Origin: HGM04593 sp964470845
Lineage (GTDB): Bacteria > Bacteroidota > Bacteroidia > Bacteroidales > Bacteroidaceae
Assembly: GCA_964470845.1 (NCBI GenBank)
Contig: CAYYEL010000046.1
Coordinates: forward strand, 1 to 19,139
Direction: 5' to 3'
DNA length: 19,139 bases
Below are positions 1 to 6,492 of this stretch, piece by piece. Below the pieces are notes generated by a model. It was not told the origin of the DNA, did no database searches, and saw only the letters and a program-made list of their open reading frames with translations. The position numbers were made by a program, and so were the translations under genes. Every line of letters begins with the position of its first letter. Within the stretch, counting starts at the first letter, position 1.

Positions 1-28
1 GTGAACCAAGTTTATTTAATTTTTAATC

Positions 29-48
29 GTCCACAATTTTTAGTGGAC
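29..48. terminator. Weak hairpin downstream of the first lipoprotein gene
   Basis: GTCCAC (29-34) and GTGGAC (43-48) form a 6-bp stem around an 8-nt A/T loop. The right arm overlaps the stop-codon region of the lipoprotein gene, and the minus-strand continuation is A/T-rich without a clean U-run. It could be a weak terminator for that gene. Because it lies at the window edge it may also be chance. Confidence 0.25.
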
Positions 49-699
49 AGTAGTGCCGTCAGGTAAGAAGTAACGATAATAATAATCGCTATTGTAGTAG
101 ATATTATCTACTATATCGTAATTAAAAGCTCTGAATGCAAAACGCTGCTGCAACAAAGTTCCCATAGCTTCTGGGGTATTTGCTCCCATATTATATGATG
201 CCCATTTTACACTGAGCCCTAAATCTACAAGATTACCTTTTGACAGTTCGAGGTCGGGGGTGTCGAAACTACGGGTCTCGCCATTGTATCGCGTTCCGCC
301 CACTCTGGCATAGGCACGATAATAATAGGTGGTTCCCGGCTTCAATGCTCCCTCGTCGCCCCAAGAGAGCTCTGTCTCGAAGTGGCCGTTTGTAACGCCA
401 CTATTCGAGCTTACGCTCTGTGTCTCGCTTGAATTGAAATTGGGCTGGTGGGGAGTAAACTCAATGCCCATAGATGTATATGCTCCTTGATAAGCGGTGT
501 TTATCGATGCCAATATGGTGGCTTTTAGTGGTTTTACATCACGGTAACCGCCGGTAGCCACAAAATTGTTTTTTGTAATTTTGCCGTAATCGTTTGAGGG
601 GTCCGAAATGACATCTTCATCATCGCTACTGCACGAAATAAGGTTCACACTCATAAAAATGGCTATCATTGCCATTCCGATAAATCTAATTGTTTTCAT
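40..699 (-). CDS. Surface-type lipoprotein with Ig/FnIII-like domain, atypical C-terminus
   Basis: The 219-residue protein starts with a lipoprotein signal whose lipobox ends at Cys23 (LISC). It is followed by SSDDED, an acidic stretch resembling the Bacteroidota lipoprotein surface-export signal, so a cell-surface location is likely. Residues of about 50-148 look like a beta-sandwich (Ig/fibronectin-like) segment with the typical TTYYYRAYARVGG strand. The run VDLGLSVKWASYNMGANTPE (about 158-177) matches the start of a domain common in Bacteroidales surface proteins. In relatives known to me that domain continues with an AWGE-type motif, but here it changes to a Tyr-rich tail and stops about 40 residues later, so the end may be truncated or frameshifted. 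The function is unknown. The start codon lies 12 nt after the U-run of the structured RNA at 712-885. Confidence 0.7.
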   Translation of the reverse strand: MKTIRFIGMAMIAIFMSVNLISCSSDDEDVISDPSNDYGKITKNNFVATGGYRDVKPLKATILASINTAYQGAYTSMGIEFTPHQPNFNSSETQSVSSNSGVTNGHFETELSWGDEGALKPGTTYYYRAYARVGGTRYNGETRSFDTPDLELSKGNLVDLGLSVKWASYNMGANTPEAMGTLLQQRFAFRAFNYDIVDNIYYNSDYYYRYFLPDGTTVH

Positions 700-711
700 T
701 TTTCTGAAAAT

Positions 712-885
712 AAAAAAGGCGCAGACTATTCGATGCTTGCCTTTGCCTTAGGTTACCGCCAAGTTACCTCGTATGCGACAAGCGTGAATAGTCCGCACCT
801 TACGGTGCGAACCTTCGTCAGCTTGTTCTCACATACTGAATTTTTGGCGGTATTCAAGACAAAGAGAACAAGAGCTAAAAGCTCT
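712..885 (-). ncRNA. Candidate structured RNA or attenuator leader, class unknown
   Basis: Read on the minus strand, this noncoding stretch folds into a nested rod. Stem 868-872 pairs with 736-740, 856-864 with 741-749 (9 bp), 844-852 with 754-762 (9 bp), 830-836 with 771-777 (7 bp), 821-826 with 778-783 (6 bp), and an apical hairpin 804-809 pairs with 794-799. A competing stem pairs 786-799 with 718-731 over 14 bp and is followed by six U (717-712), like an intrinsic terminator. Several pairs are G-U on the minus strand and would be A-C mismatches on the plus strand, which fixes the orientation. A small hairpin (880-885 with 871-876) sits at the presumed 5' end. The size (~175 nt) and rod shape recall 6S RNA, but I recognise no signature of that or any named riboswitch. 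It is either an independent small RNA or the leader of the lipoprotein gene that starts at 699. Confidence 0.5.
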
Positions 886-1033
886 AATCAAAATTTATGG
901 TACGAACAGAATGCTTTGGTTAATGTTTTGTTTTTAGTCTCATTTTAGGCATTTGCCTTTGTTTGCATTAACTTGTTCGCGTGTACTGTCTGTTTCGTAT
1001 TTAATAATTTTAGTGTATTTAATTATATTAGCT
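886..1033. other. A/T-rich spacer between ridA and the structured RNA
   Basis: No coding region is convincing here. A short dyad, AGGCA-TT-TGCCT (947-958), lies 3' of ridA but lacks a good U-run on either strand. A degenerate -7-like sequence (TAAATTTTG, 897-889 on the minus strand) sits where a promoter for the 712-885 RNA would be expected, with no clear -33 partner. Confidence 0.3.
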
Positions 1034-1408
1034 TTAAATCTCGGCAATAACTTCTACCTCGACGAGAACATTCTTGGGCAGTGTCTTTACTGCTACGCAA
1101 GAGCGTGCGGGCTTGCTTGTGAAATACTCGGCATAAACGGCGTTGAATGCTGCAAAATCGCCCATATCACTGAGGAAACAGGTGGTCTTTACAACTTTAT
1201 CAAACGATGTTCCGGCCTCGGCAAGAACGGCTGCAAGATTCTTCATTACCTGTGTAGCCTGTGCGGTGATACCCTCGGCCTCTACCTCGCTTGTTGCGGG
1301 GTTGATGGGTACTTGTCCCGATGTGAACAACATATTTCCGCAGATGATGGCCTGTGAGTAAGGGCCGATAGCCTCGGGGGCTGCACTTGTATAAACTTTC
1401 TTTATCAT
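1034..1408 (-). CDS. ridA: RidA enamine/imine deaminase
   Basis: This 124-residue protein has the full length of the YjgF/YER057c/UK114 family. RidA hydrolyses the reactive 2-aminoacrylate or 2-aminocrotonate (enamine/imine) released by PLP-dependent serine/threonine dehydratases, protecting other PLP enzymes in the cytoplasm. The signature is visible: an N-terminal AAPEAIGPYSQA segment (9-20), FTSGQVP (28-34), and the C-terminal ARSCVAVKTLP block carrying the catalytic Arg102, followed by the VEVEVIAEI strand with Glu119. The gene lies 28 bp downstream of the threonine dehydratase gene on the same strand, so the enzyme that makes the toxic intermediate and the one that clears it are probably co-transcribed. 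The start is the only ATG that gives the standard N-terminus. Identification is firm. Confidence 0.96.
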   Translation of the reverse strand: MIKKVYTSAAPEAIGPYSQAIICGNMLFTSGQVPINPATSEVEAEGITAQATQVMKNLAAVLAEAGTSFDKVVKTTCFLSDMGDFAAFNAVYAEYFTSKPARSCVAVKTLPKNVLVEVEVIAEI

Positions 1409-1436
1409 AATTGTATTATTTTAGGTTATTTTATTT

Positions 1437-2639
1437 TTAAATTAGGTCGCAAATTTTGTAGCCTTCCGCTAAAATTGATTTTTTAATTTCCTCAATCTGG
1501 CTAAAGTCGCGTGTCTCCATATTTACGCGCAGATAACAGCCGTTAATGGCCATTGCAGCATTTGTGCGCTCGTGGTGTACCCCAATGACATTGCCACCGT
1601 GCATAGCAATTATGCGCGAGATATTCTGTAACTGTCCGGGCTTGTCGGTGAGCTCGACGGTGAGCATATAGATGCGTCCCGAGGTCAGCAGGCCTCGCTT
1701 AATTACGCGGTCGAGTATGTTGACGTCGATGTTTCCACCCGAAACAACGCATACGGCGTTCTTGCCCTTGATGGGGACTTTGTTGAACATTGCAGCTGCT
1801 GCCGATACTGCACCTGCTCCCTCGGCAATGAGTTTCTGATGCTCAATCATCGAGAGGATGGCTGCTGCAACCTCGTCGTCGGTAACGGTAACAATGTCAT
1901 CGACATATTTTCCGCATAGGTCGAAGGTGTTCTCGCCCGGTTGTTTAACTGCAATACCGTCGGCAATGGTAGATACTGCGCCCAGACGTTCTATCTTATT
2001 GCTGCGAAGCGACTCGACCATACTGGGAGCACCGCTCGATTGTACACCATAAACCTTAATCTTGGGGTTGAGCGACTTTATAGCGTATGCCACTCCCGAG
2101 AGCAGGCCGCCGCCACCGACGGGGACAATCACTGCGTCAATATCCTGCATCTGATTCAGAAGCTCAAGGCCTATTGTGCCCTGTCCTGCAATTACATCAA
2201 TATCGTCGAAGGGGTGGATGAATGTGTAGCCAAACTCGTCGCGCATCTGCAATGCACGTTGATAGGCATCGTCATATACTCCCTCGACCAAACAAATCTC
2301 GGCACCGTAGCCGCGTGTGGCTTCAATCTTTGAAATTGGGGCGCAGTCGGGCAGACAGATGGTCGATTTTATACCGTTTTTTGTGGCTGCAAGGGCAACG
2401 CCTTGTGCGTGGTTACCTGCCGAGCAGGCAATAACTCCCTTGGCTTTCTCGGCATCTGATAATTGCGAGATTTTATAGTACGAACCGCGTACCTTGAACG
2501 AACCTGTAAGTTGTAGGTTCTCGGGCTTTAGGTAGATGTTGGCCGCGCTGTTGATTTTGGGCGCGTGGATAAGATCGGTGCGACGTATTACACCCTTCAG
2601 CACGTACGATGCGTGGTATATTTTGTCGAGTGTCAGCAT
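1437..2639 (-). CDS. ilvA: Threonine ammonia-lyase with C-terminal ACT domain
   Basis: The 400-residue protein is a fold-type II PLP enzyme that deaminates threonine to 2-oxobutyrate and ammonia, feeding isoleucine synthesis or threonine catabolism. The PLP lysine is Lys49 in GSFKVRG (46-52). The SAGNHAQG loop follows at 73-80, and the phosphate-binding glycine loop GGGGL is at 175-179. From about residue 322 to the end lies one ACT domain (MLTVELTDKPGQL...), as in the ~400-residue catabolic/biosynthetic hybrid class, instead of the two ACT-like repeats of the ~510-residue E. coli IlvA. The ACT domain suggests allosteric control by an amino acid, but which ligand cannot be read from the sequence. 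It is the first gene of a two-gene unit with ridA, and a -7 box lies at 2684-2691. Confidence 0.95.
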   Translation of the reverse strand: MLTLDKIYHASYVLKGVIRRTDLIHAPKINSAANIYLKPENLQLTGSFKVRGSYYKISQLSDAEKAKGVIACSAGNHAQGVALAATKNGIKSTICLPDCAPISKIEATRGYGAEICLVEGVYDDAYQRALQMRDEFGYTFIHPFDDIDVIAGQGTIGLELLNQMQDIDAVIVPVGGGGLLSGVAYAIKSLNPKIKVYGVQSSGAPSMVESLRSNKIERLGAVSTIADGIAVKQPGENTFDLCGKYVDDIVTVTDDEVAAAILSMIEHQKLIAEGAGAVSAAAAMFNKVPIKGKNAVCVVSGGNIDVNILDRVIKRGLLTSGRIYMLTVELTDKPGQLQNISRIIAMHGGNVIGVHHERTNAAMAINGCYLRVNMETRDFSQIEEIKKSILAEGYKICDLI

Positions 2640-2683
2640 AATGTTGAGTTTTTAGTCGGTTATTGTTTTTTTATTATTGTTTG

Positions 2684-2691
2684 CAAAGGTA
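2684..2691 (-). promoter_or_regulatory. Bacteroidota -7 box for ilvA-ridA
   Basis: TACCTTTG on the minus strand (2691-2684) matches the Bacteroidota housekeeping -7 consensus TAnnTTTG exactly and lies 45 bp upstream of the ilvA start. No clear TTTG -33 element is found about 20 bp upstream, where the sequence is A-rich. Confidence 0.55.
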
Positions 2692-2795
2692 CAACCATTT
2701 TTTTTCTTTTTGCTCTAAAAGGGAAAAATATGTATAATTTATATTGTTTTTTTATTGTCGGGACTTCTAAAATATTTTTAACGTGTGATGCTGAT

Positions 2796-3398
2796 TTATT
2801 GCAGCAGGGGGAGAATGTCCCGCTCGAATATACTGCGGTGGATAATGCGGTAGTGGGGGTGGTGGGCCTTGCGGTACTCGGGGCTGTGGTGCATCACATA
2901 TTCGCCTCTTTCGAGCATTGCGGCAATAGCTGTCGAGTCGGCACTGAAATTCTTCAGTGTGGGGCAGACGCTGCGTACCTCTTTTATTATCTTTTGCCAC
3001 AGGGCTTTCCACTCCTCGGTGGCGTGCTGCATCGAATAGTCGGCGCTTGCCATAAAGGCGTCGGTGAGGCAGTCGCTTGTTATGCGTCCATCTTTTATTG
3101 CCGATAGATTAACGCGTATAAACTCGCCGCGCCAGCCGCAAGGTTCGTAGTAGCTGCCAACGAGACTGTCGGCGGTGCTGAGCTCGTTGTCGATATATTT
3201 TTTTACATTTTCGCGGTTGGATAGCAGATGGGCCACGCCATAATAATCCTGAAAGCAACTTTTGTAAATATCTTGCAGGGTGGTCGAGGGGTAGCGTTCG
3301 CACATTGTTTCAATTGCCTGCCTAATGTCGCTGTTGCTCTCTCTGTGGCAATTGCTTAGAGCGAGCAGTGTCATTATTATAAAAAGTGTTCTTTTCAT
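2796..3398 (-). CDS. Uncharacterised lipoprotein, about 200 residues
   Basis: A 17-residue signal peptide ends in the lipobox LSNC (Cys17), so this is a lipoprotein. The mature part is charged, probably largely helical, with aromatic and His-rich patches: YPSTTLQDIYKSCFQDYYG (about 36-54), then SNRENVKKYIDNEL, SYYEPCGWRGEFIRVNLSAI near the middle, and a C-terminal HHSPEYRKAHHPHYRIIHR block. I recognise this as resembling a recurrent Bacteroidales family without a known function. No catalytic motif is evident. It appears monocistronic: ilvA starts 156 bp away on the same strand with its own promoter, and a -7-like box lies about 22 bp upstream of this start. Confidence 0.75.
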   Translation of the reverse strand: MKRTLFIIMTLLALSNCHRESNSDIRQAIETMCERYPSTTLQDIYKSCFQDYYGVAHLLSNRENVKKYIDNELSTADSLVGSYYEPCGWRGEFIRVNLSAIKDGRITSDCLTDAFMASADYSMQHATEEWKALWQKIIKEVRSVCPTLKNFSADSTAIAAMLERGEYVMHHSPEYRKAHHPHYRIIHRSIFERDILPLLQ

Positions 3399-3419
3399 TA
3401 CCGTCGTAAAATAATGGTG

Positions 3420-3427
3420 CTAAGGTA
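3420..3427 (-). promoter_or_regulatory. Near-consensus -7 box for the 2796-3398 lipoprotein gene
   Basis: TACCTTAG on the minus strand (3427-3420) differs from TAnnTTTG at one position and lies 22 bp upstream of the start codon. No strong -33 element was found. Confidence 0.35.
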
Positions 3428-3555
3428 ATATTTCTTTTCTAAAATATTGTGTTTGTGGTTGTGAATAAAAAGTTTGTGCACCGAAATTTTTCCGATGCAC
3501 AAACGAAGTACCTAACTATAAAATTTATATGCTTATATTCATTATCTTCCGACTG

Positions 3556-3981
3556 TTAATCGGCAAGCAACGAGATTAGTGCTACTGTGCCAATTACGGC
3601 TGCGGCCGCCCCGACAATGTCGTCGTTACAATTGTGGTGGTGGACAATGGGACGGTGGCCGTGATTGTGGTGGCAGTGGTTTACTATTACTTTGGGCTTG
3701 TGTACGTGTCCGTGGTTGTGTCCGTGCTTGCCCGGTTTGTTTCCGCCTTTTCCAATATGGATATTTTTGCTGCCGGGCTTATTGTCTTTCTTACCAATGA
3801 CGTTGCCACGTTTGTCGTTCTTGCCGAAGCTCTTGTCGTGTTTCTTCTTGTCGCTTCCTCCTCTTTTGGAATCTACTTGTACACGACCGTTACCTCTTTT
3901 TTCGCCTCTACTCTGTGCCGAAACCTGTGCAGGCATAAGCAATGCGCCTATAATCACTGCAATAATCATCATCTTTTTCAT
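3556..3981 (-). CDS. Exported Lys/Gly/His-rich small protein
   Basis: The 141-residue protein begins with a signal peptide (MKKMMIIAVIIGALLMPAQVSAQ, likely cut after VSA or AQ at about 21-23). Residues of about 24-82 are extremely rich in Lys, Gly, Asp and Asn (low complexity, strongly basic). Residues of about 83-117 form a His-rich tract with repeated GH/HNHGH motifs and two Cys. The last ~20 residues, after NDD, are hydrophobic Ala/Val/Leu/Ile and could span or dock to a membrane. No domain is recognised. The His tract makes binding of divalent metal (Ni, Zn, Cu or Co) plausible, but that is inference. The gene stands alone with its own promoter at 4031-4038 and follows the terminator of the sialic acid operon. 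Confidence 0.75.
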   Translation of the reverse strand: MKKMMIIAVIIGALLMPAQVSAQSRGEKRGNGRVQVDSKRGGSDKKKHDKSFGKNDKRGNVIGKKDNKPGSKNIHIGKGGNKPGKHGHNHGHVHKPKVIVNHCHHNHGHRPIVHHHNCNDDIVGAAAAVIGTVALISLLAD

Positions 3982-4030
3982 AGTTGTAACTTCTAAGGGT
4001 TAAACTTCTTTTTTCGTAATTGTTACACTG

Positions 4031-4061
4031 CAAAGGTAGTGGCATAAAAATCCCCCTGCAA
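4031..4061 (-). promoter_or_regulatory. Promoter of the His-rich protein gene
   Basis: On the minus strand TACCTTTG (4038-4031) is an exact TAnnTTTG -7 box. TTG, 20 bp further upstream (about 4059-4061), can serve as a partial -33 element. The start codon is 50 bp downstream of the -7 box. The promoter overlaps the terminator of the upstream operon. Confidence 0.6.
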
Positions 4062-4087
4062 CGAAAAAAACCTAATCGTCGCAGGGG
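4046..4087 (-). terminator. Intrinsic terminator of the sialic acid operon
   Basis: GCAGGGG (4081-4087) and CCCCTGC (4053-4059) form a 7-bp GC-rich stem, extended by 4 bp (TCGT/ACGA) after one mismatch. On the minus strand it is followed by GATTTTTA. It lies 30 bp beyond the stop codon of the mutarotase gene, the last gene of the operon. Confidence 0.75.
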
Positions 4088-4116
4088 AAATTCCTAAAGT
4101 GTGTGGGGATTTTCCC

Positions 4117-5220
4117 TTATTGCTTGTAGCGGTGTATCTGTGGCGTGCGTATGCCGGGTTTGAGCTCGCCTCCTATATATATAATATTGTTGTTGTGCGA
4201 TAGGATGAGAGCGCCTGCACGTGCATAGGCTCTGTTTTGGTCGATGAGGCTCCAATTGCCGCTCTTTGTGTCGAATTTCATAAGTCGGTGGTTGAATCGA
4301 TACCACTCGCAGGGTTGCAACATATAATCGGCCTTGTCGATAAGGGCGTATGTGCCCGAAATTGCGTCGGTGAAAATGTCGCGATTCACGCCTCCTGCGG
4401 CGACAATTGTGCTGTCGTTGATGAGTGTGGCTGTACCGCCCGAGAGGGTAATTGCCTCGCCGTTGATTGTGGCGTCGGGCAGTGTGCTCCATTGGCCTGT
4501 TGCGAAGCTGTAACAGAGCCCGTCGGTGTGTGCTATTGCGTCGCCAATGCTGTCGGCCGGGCAGAATCCTCCCCATACAAAGAGGGCGTTGCTACCTGCC
4601 GCGCACACCGGCTGTACACGCGGGCGCGAGGGCATCGGGGGGAGCTCGTGCCACCCCTCGGCGATATTCTCAAGGTCGAGTACAAACACTCGATTCGAGG
4701 GCTTGCCGTTGGCGTTGCCACCTACAATATATACCTTGCCACTGGCTGCCGAGCCTGCGGTGTTGTCAATAGTACAGGGCAGGGGTGGTAACTGCTCTAC
4801 TGCGCACTCTGTGGTAAGGTCGATGCTTATTACAGCGGCTGTCGCACTGTCGCTGTTCATTCCTCCGGCGATAATCCAGCGCCCATCGGTCGTCTGAATG
4901 TTTGCTCCGTAGCCCGAGGCTGCGGGCAGCTCGCCACTCTTTTCCCACGCCAATGTGTCGCCCAATGCGGCACGGTATATTCCCTTATAGTAACGCTTGG
5001 CGCCACCCTCGGCTGCGGGTGTCTCGGGGAAATTGCATCCGCCGGCAATAAGTAGGTAATTCTCGTGTGTGGCCGCGTAGCAGGCCGATACACCTTGTTC
5101 AAATCCCTGCTCGGTAGAGGGCATTGTACCAATCTCTTTTAAAGCAGGCGCTTCGCCCTTTGAGCCGTCTGTGCAGCCCAAGAGCGAAGCGATTATCAGT
5201 GTCGGAAAAAATCTTTTCAT
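4117..5220 (-). CDS. nanM: Kelch-type sialic acid mutarotase lipoprotein (NanM-like)
   Basis: I place the start at 5220, giving 367 residues with a lipoprotein signal ending in SLLGC (Cys16). The longer open frame to 5472 only adds an antisense-like, Cys/Arg-rich stretch overlapping the transporter gene. The protein shows repeated kelch-propeller blades (LLIAGGCNFPE, WIIAGGMNS, VYIVGGNANG, LFVWGGFCPAD, TIVAAGGVN, IIYIGGELK). It matches the cyclically permuted mutarotase family that equilibrates alpha- and beta-N-acetylneuraminate outside the cytoplasm. Its start codon shares one base with the stop of the transporter gene (TAATG), which implies translational coupling. As the fourth gene of the lyase-epimerase-transporter operon it probably presents the right anomer for uptake. 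Substrate assignment rests on this context. It lies next to the operon terminator. Confidence 0.85.
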   Translation of the reverse strand: MKRFFPTLIIASLLGCTDGSKGEAPALKEIGTMPSTEQGFEQGVSACYAATHENYLLIAGGCNFPETPAAEGGAKRYYKGIYRAALGDTLAWEKSGELPAASGYGANIQTTDGRWIIAGGMNSDSATAAVISIDLTTECAVEQLPPLPCTIDNTAGSAASGKVYIVGGNANGKPSNRVFVLDLENIAEGWHELPPMPSRPRVQPVCAAGSNALFVWGGFCPADSIGDAIAHTDGLCYSFATGQWSTLPDATINGEAITLSGGTATLINDSTIVAAGGVNRDIFTDAISGTYALIDKADYMLQPCEWYRFNHRLMKFDTKSGNWSLIDQNRAYARAGALILSHNNNIIYIGGELKPGIRTPQIHRYKQ

Positions 5221-6482
5221 TACTCCATATTTATGGTTTTTGGACGCAGTGCAAAGAACTGAATGAGCAGCGACAGCACTGTAACACCACCCAACAGCGC
5301 AAAGCCTGTTCCCAGTGAAAGGCTGCCGAGTGCAGTTGTAATTGCAGCGCCGCCCAGCACGCCCGACATATTTATAAAGCCGTATGCCGTTGCACGCTGA
5401 CGCGAAGGCACAAACTGACATAGGATAGGCATTGTGTTTGTGTCGAAGAAGCCGTAGCCTATTCCGAAACACAAAATAGCAAAGACAACAGCTACGAGGC
5501 TATCGCCCAATCCCATAAATACAAGTGAGGGCACAATGAGTGCAAGGCCTATACAACTTGTAAAGACGCGTCCGCGTACATTTTTCTGCACCCATCTATC
5601 CGATATTCTTGCACCTATCATAGCGCCTATAAACGATGCTCCTGCAAGGCAGATAACTGCTGTGGGGCCTGCATAGTGCATAGCCTCCTTGGGGTCGAGA
5701 CCGAAACTGCCTGCTATTACCTTGGCTACAAGCTCGGGCAACCAATTCTTTGTTGCCCATCCGGGCATACTGAGTGTGGTAAATACAAACAGCACCGCCC
5801 AAAAGGCCATATTGCTGAGTACAAGAGAGATGCTCTTTAGTACATTCGGTTGGTTGGCGTCTTTAACACTCTTGGCGCTCTTCTCGCGTCCCGGGTCTTT
5901 TACAAGCGCAATAAGTACAATGGAGTAAACCATTCCCACAAAACCGCATACAAGGAACACGGTGTGCCAACTGCTTAACTGCTCCGAGAATATCGAGCCG
6001 AATCCGCCGGCAACCTGTCCCAGATAGAGGCCTGTCATATGTATGCCGATAGCGGTCGAGCGTGTCTTTCCGCTATGAATATCGGCAATGAGCGACAGGG
6101 CTGCCGGGATGTACAACGCCTCGCTGAATCCCATCACCGCACGTAAAGCATACAGCTCCCAGTAAGTATCGACGTATCCCATAAGGAATGTAACGGCCGA
6201 CCATACGAAAAGGCTTCCAACAATAAGATTCTTGCGGTTTACGCGGTCGGCAATAGTACCCGAAATAGGACTCATAAGACCGTATATCCACATAAAGGCA
6301 GCCATCAGCGCTCCCCAACCCCAAGGGCCTGTATAGCTCTCGGCAACCTCGATAATATCTTCGGCCATATGGAAGCGCATTGTACTAAGCATCTGCCTGT
6401 CCATATAATTAAGGAAGGCAACACCCGAAAGCAGTACAACCACTAACCACGGGTACCATTTTTTTTCTGTTATTTTGTTCAT
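5220..6482 (-). CDS. nanT: MFS sialic acid transporter (NanT-type)
   Basis: This 420-residue integral membrane protein has about 12 hydrophobic segments and an ACS-type Major Facilitator pattern: FLNYMDRQMLSTM in the first membrane segment, GTIADRVNRKNL in the loop after the second segment, and GARISDRWVQKNVRGR in the corresponding loop of the second half. It most likely imports N-acetylneuraminate across the inner membrane by proton symport. The substrate is inferred from its position, 10 bp downstream of the epimerase gene and overlapping the mutarotase gene by one base. This arrangement resembles the nanLET locus of Bacteroides fragilis, where an MFS protein serves the same role. A related hexose or hexuronate carrier cannot be excluded from sequence alone. 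Confidence 0.85.
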   Translation of the reverse strand: MNKITEKKWYPWLVVVLLSGVAFLNYMDRQMLSTMRFHMAEDIIEVAESYTGPWGWGALMAAFMWIYGLMSPISGTIADRVNRKNLIVGSLFVWSAVTFLMGYVDTYWELYALRAVMGFSEALYIPAALSLIADIHSGKTRSTAIGIHMTGLYLGQVAGGFGSIFSEQLSSWHTVFLVCGFVGMVYSIVLIALVKDPGREKSAKSVKDANQPNVLKSISLVLSNMAFWAVLFVFTTLSMPGWATKNWLPELVAKVIAGSFGLDPKEAMHYAGPTAVICLAGASFIGAMIGARISDRWVQKNVRGRVFTSCIGLALIVPSLVFMGLGDSLVAVVFAILCFGIGYGFFDTNTMPILCQFVPSRQRATAYGFINMSGVLGGAAITTALGSLSLGTGFALLGGVTVLSLLIQFFALRPKTINME

Positions 6483-6492
6483 TTTCTTTTTT

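Noticed and set aside
733..948. Plus-strand frame of 71 codons in the structured RNA region
   Set aside because: No domain and no clear start context. The region shows RNA pairing with G-U pairs that favour the minus strand.
947..958. AGGCA-TT-TGCCT as terminator of ridA
   Set aside because: Only 5 bp, a 2-nt loop, and no U-run; too weak to call.
2565..3107. Plus-strand frame of 180 codons between ilvA and the lipoprotein
   Set aside because: It overlaps the promoter region and two minus-strand genes; composition typical of an antisense shadow.
5221..5472. N-terminal extension of the mutarotase open frame up to 5472
   Set aside because: It overlaps the transporter gene, has a Cys/Arg-rich antisense-like composition, and would bury the lipoprotein signal. 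The ATG at 5220 gives a clean lipobox and overlaps the preceding stop codon.
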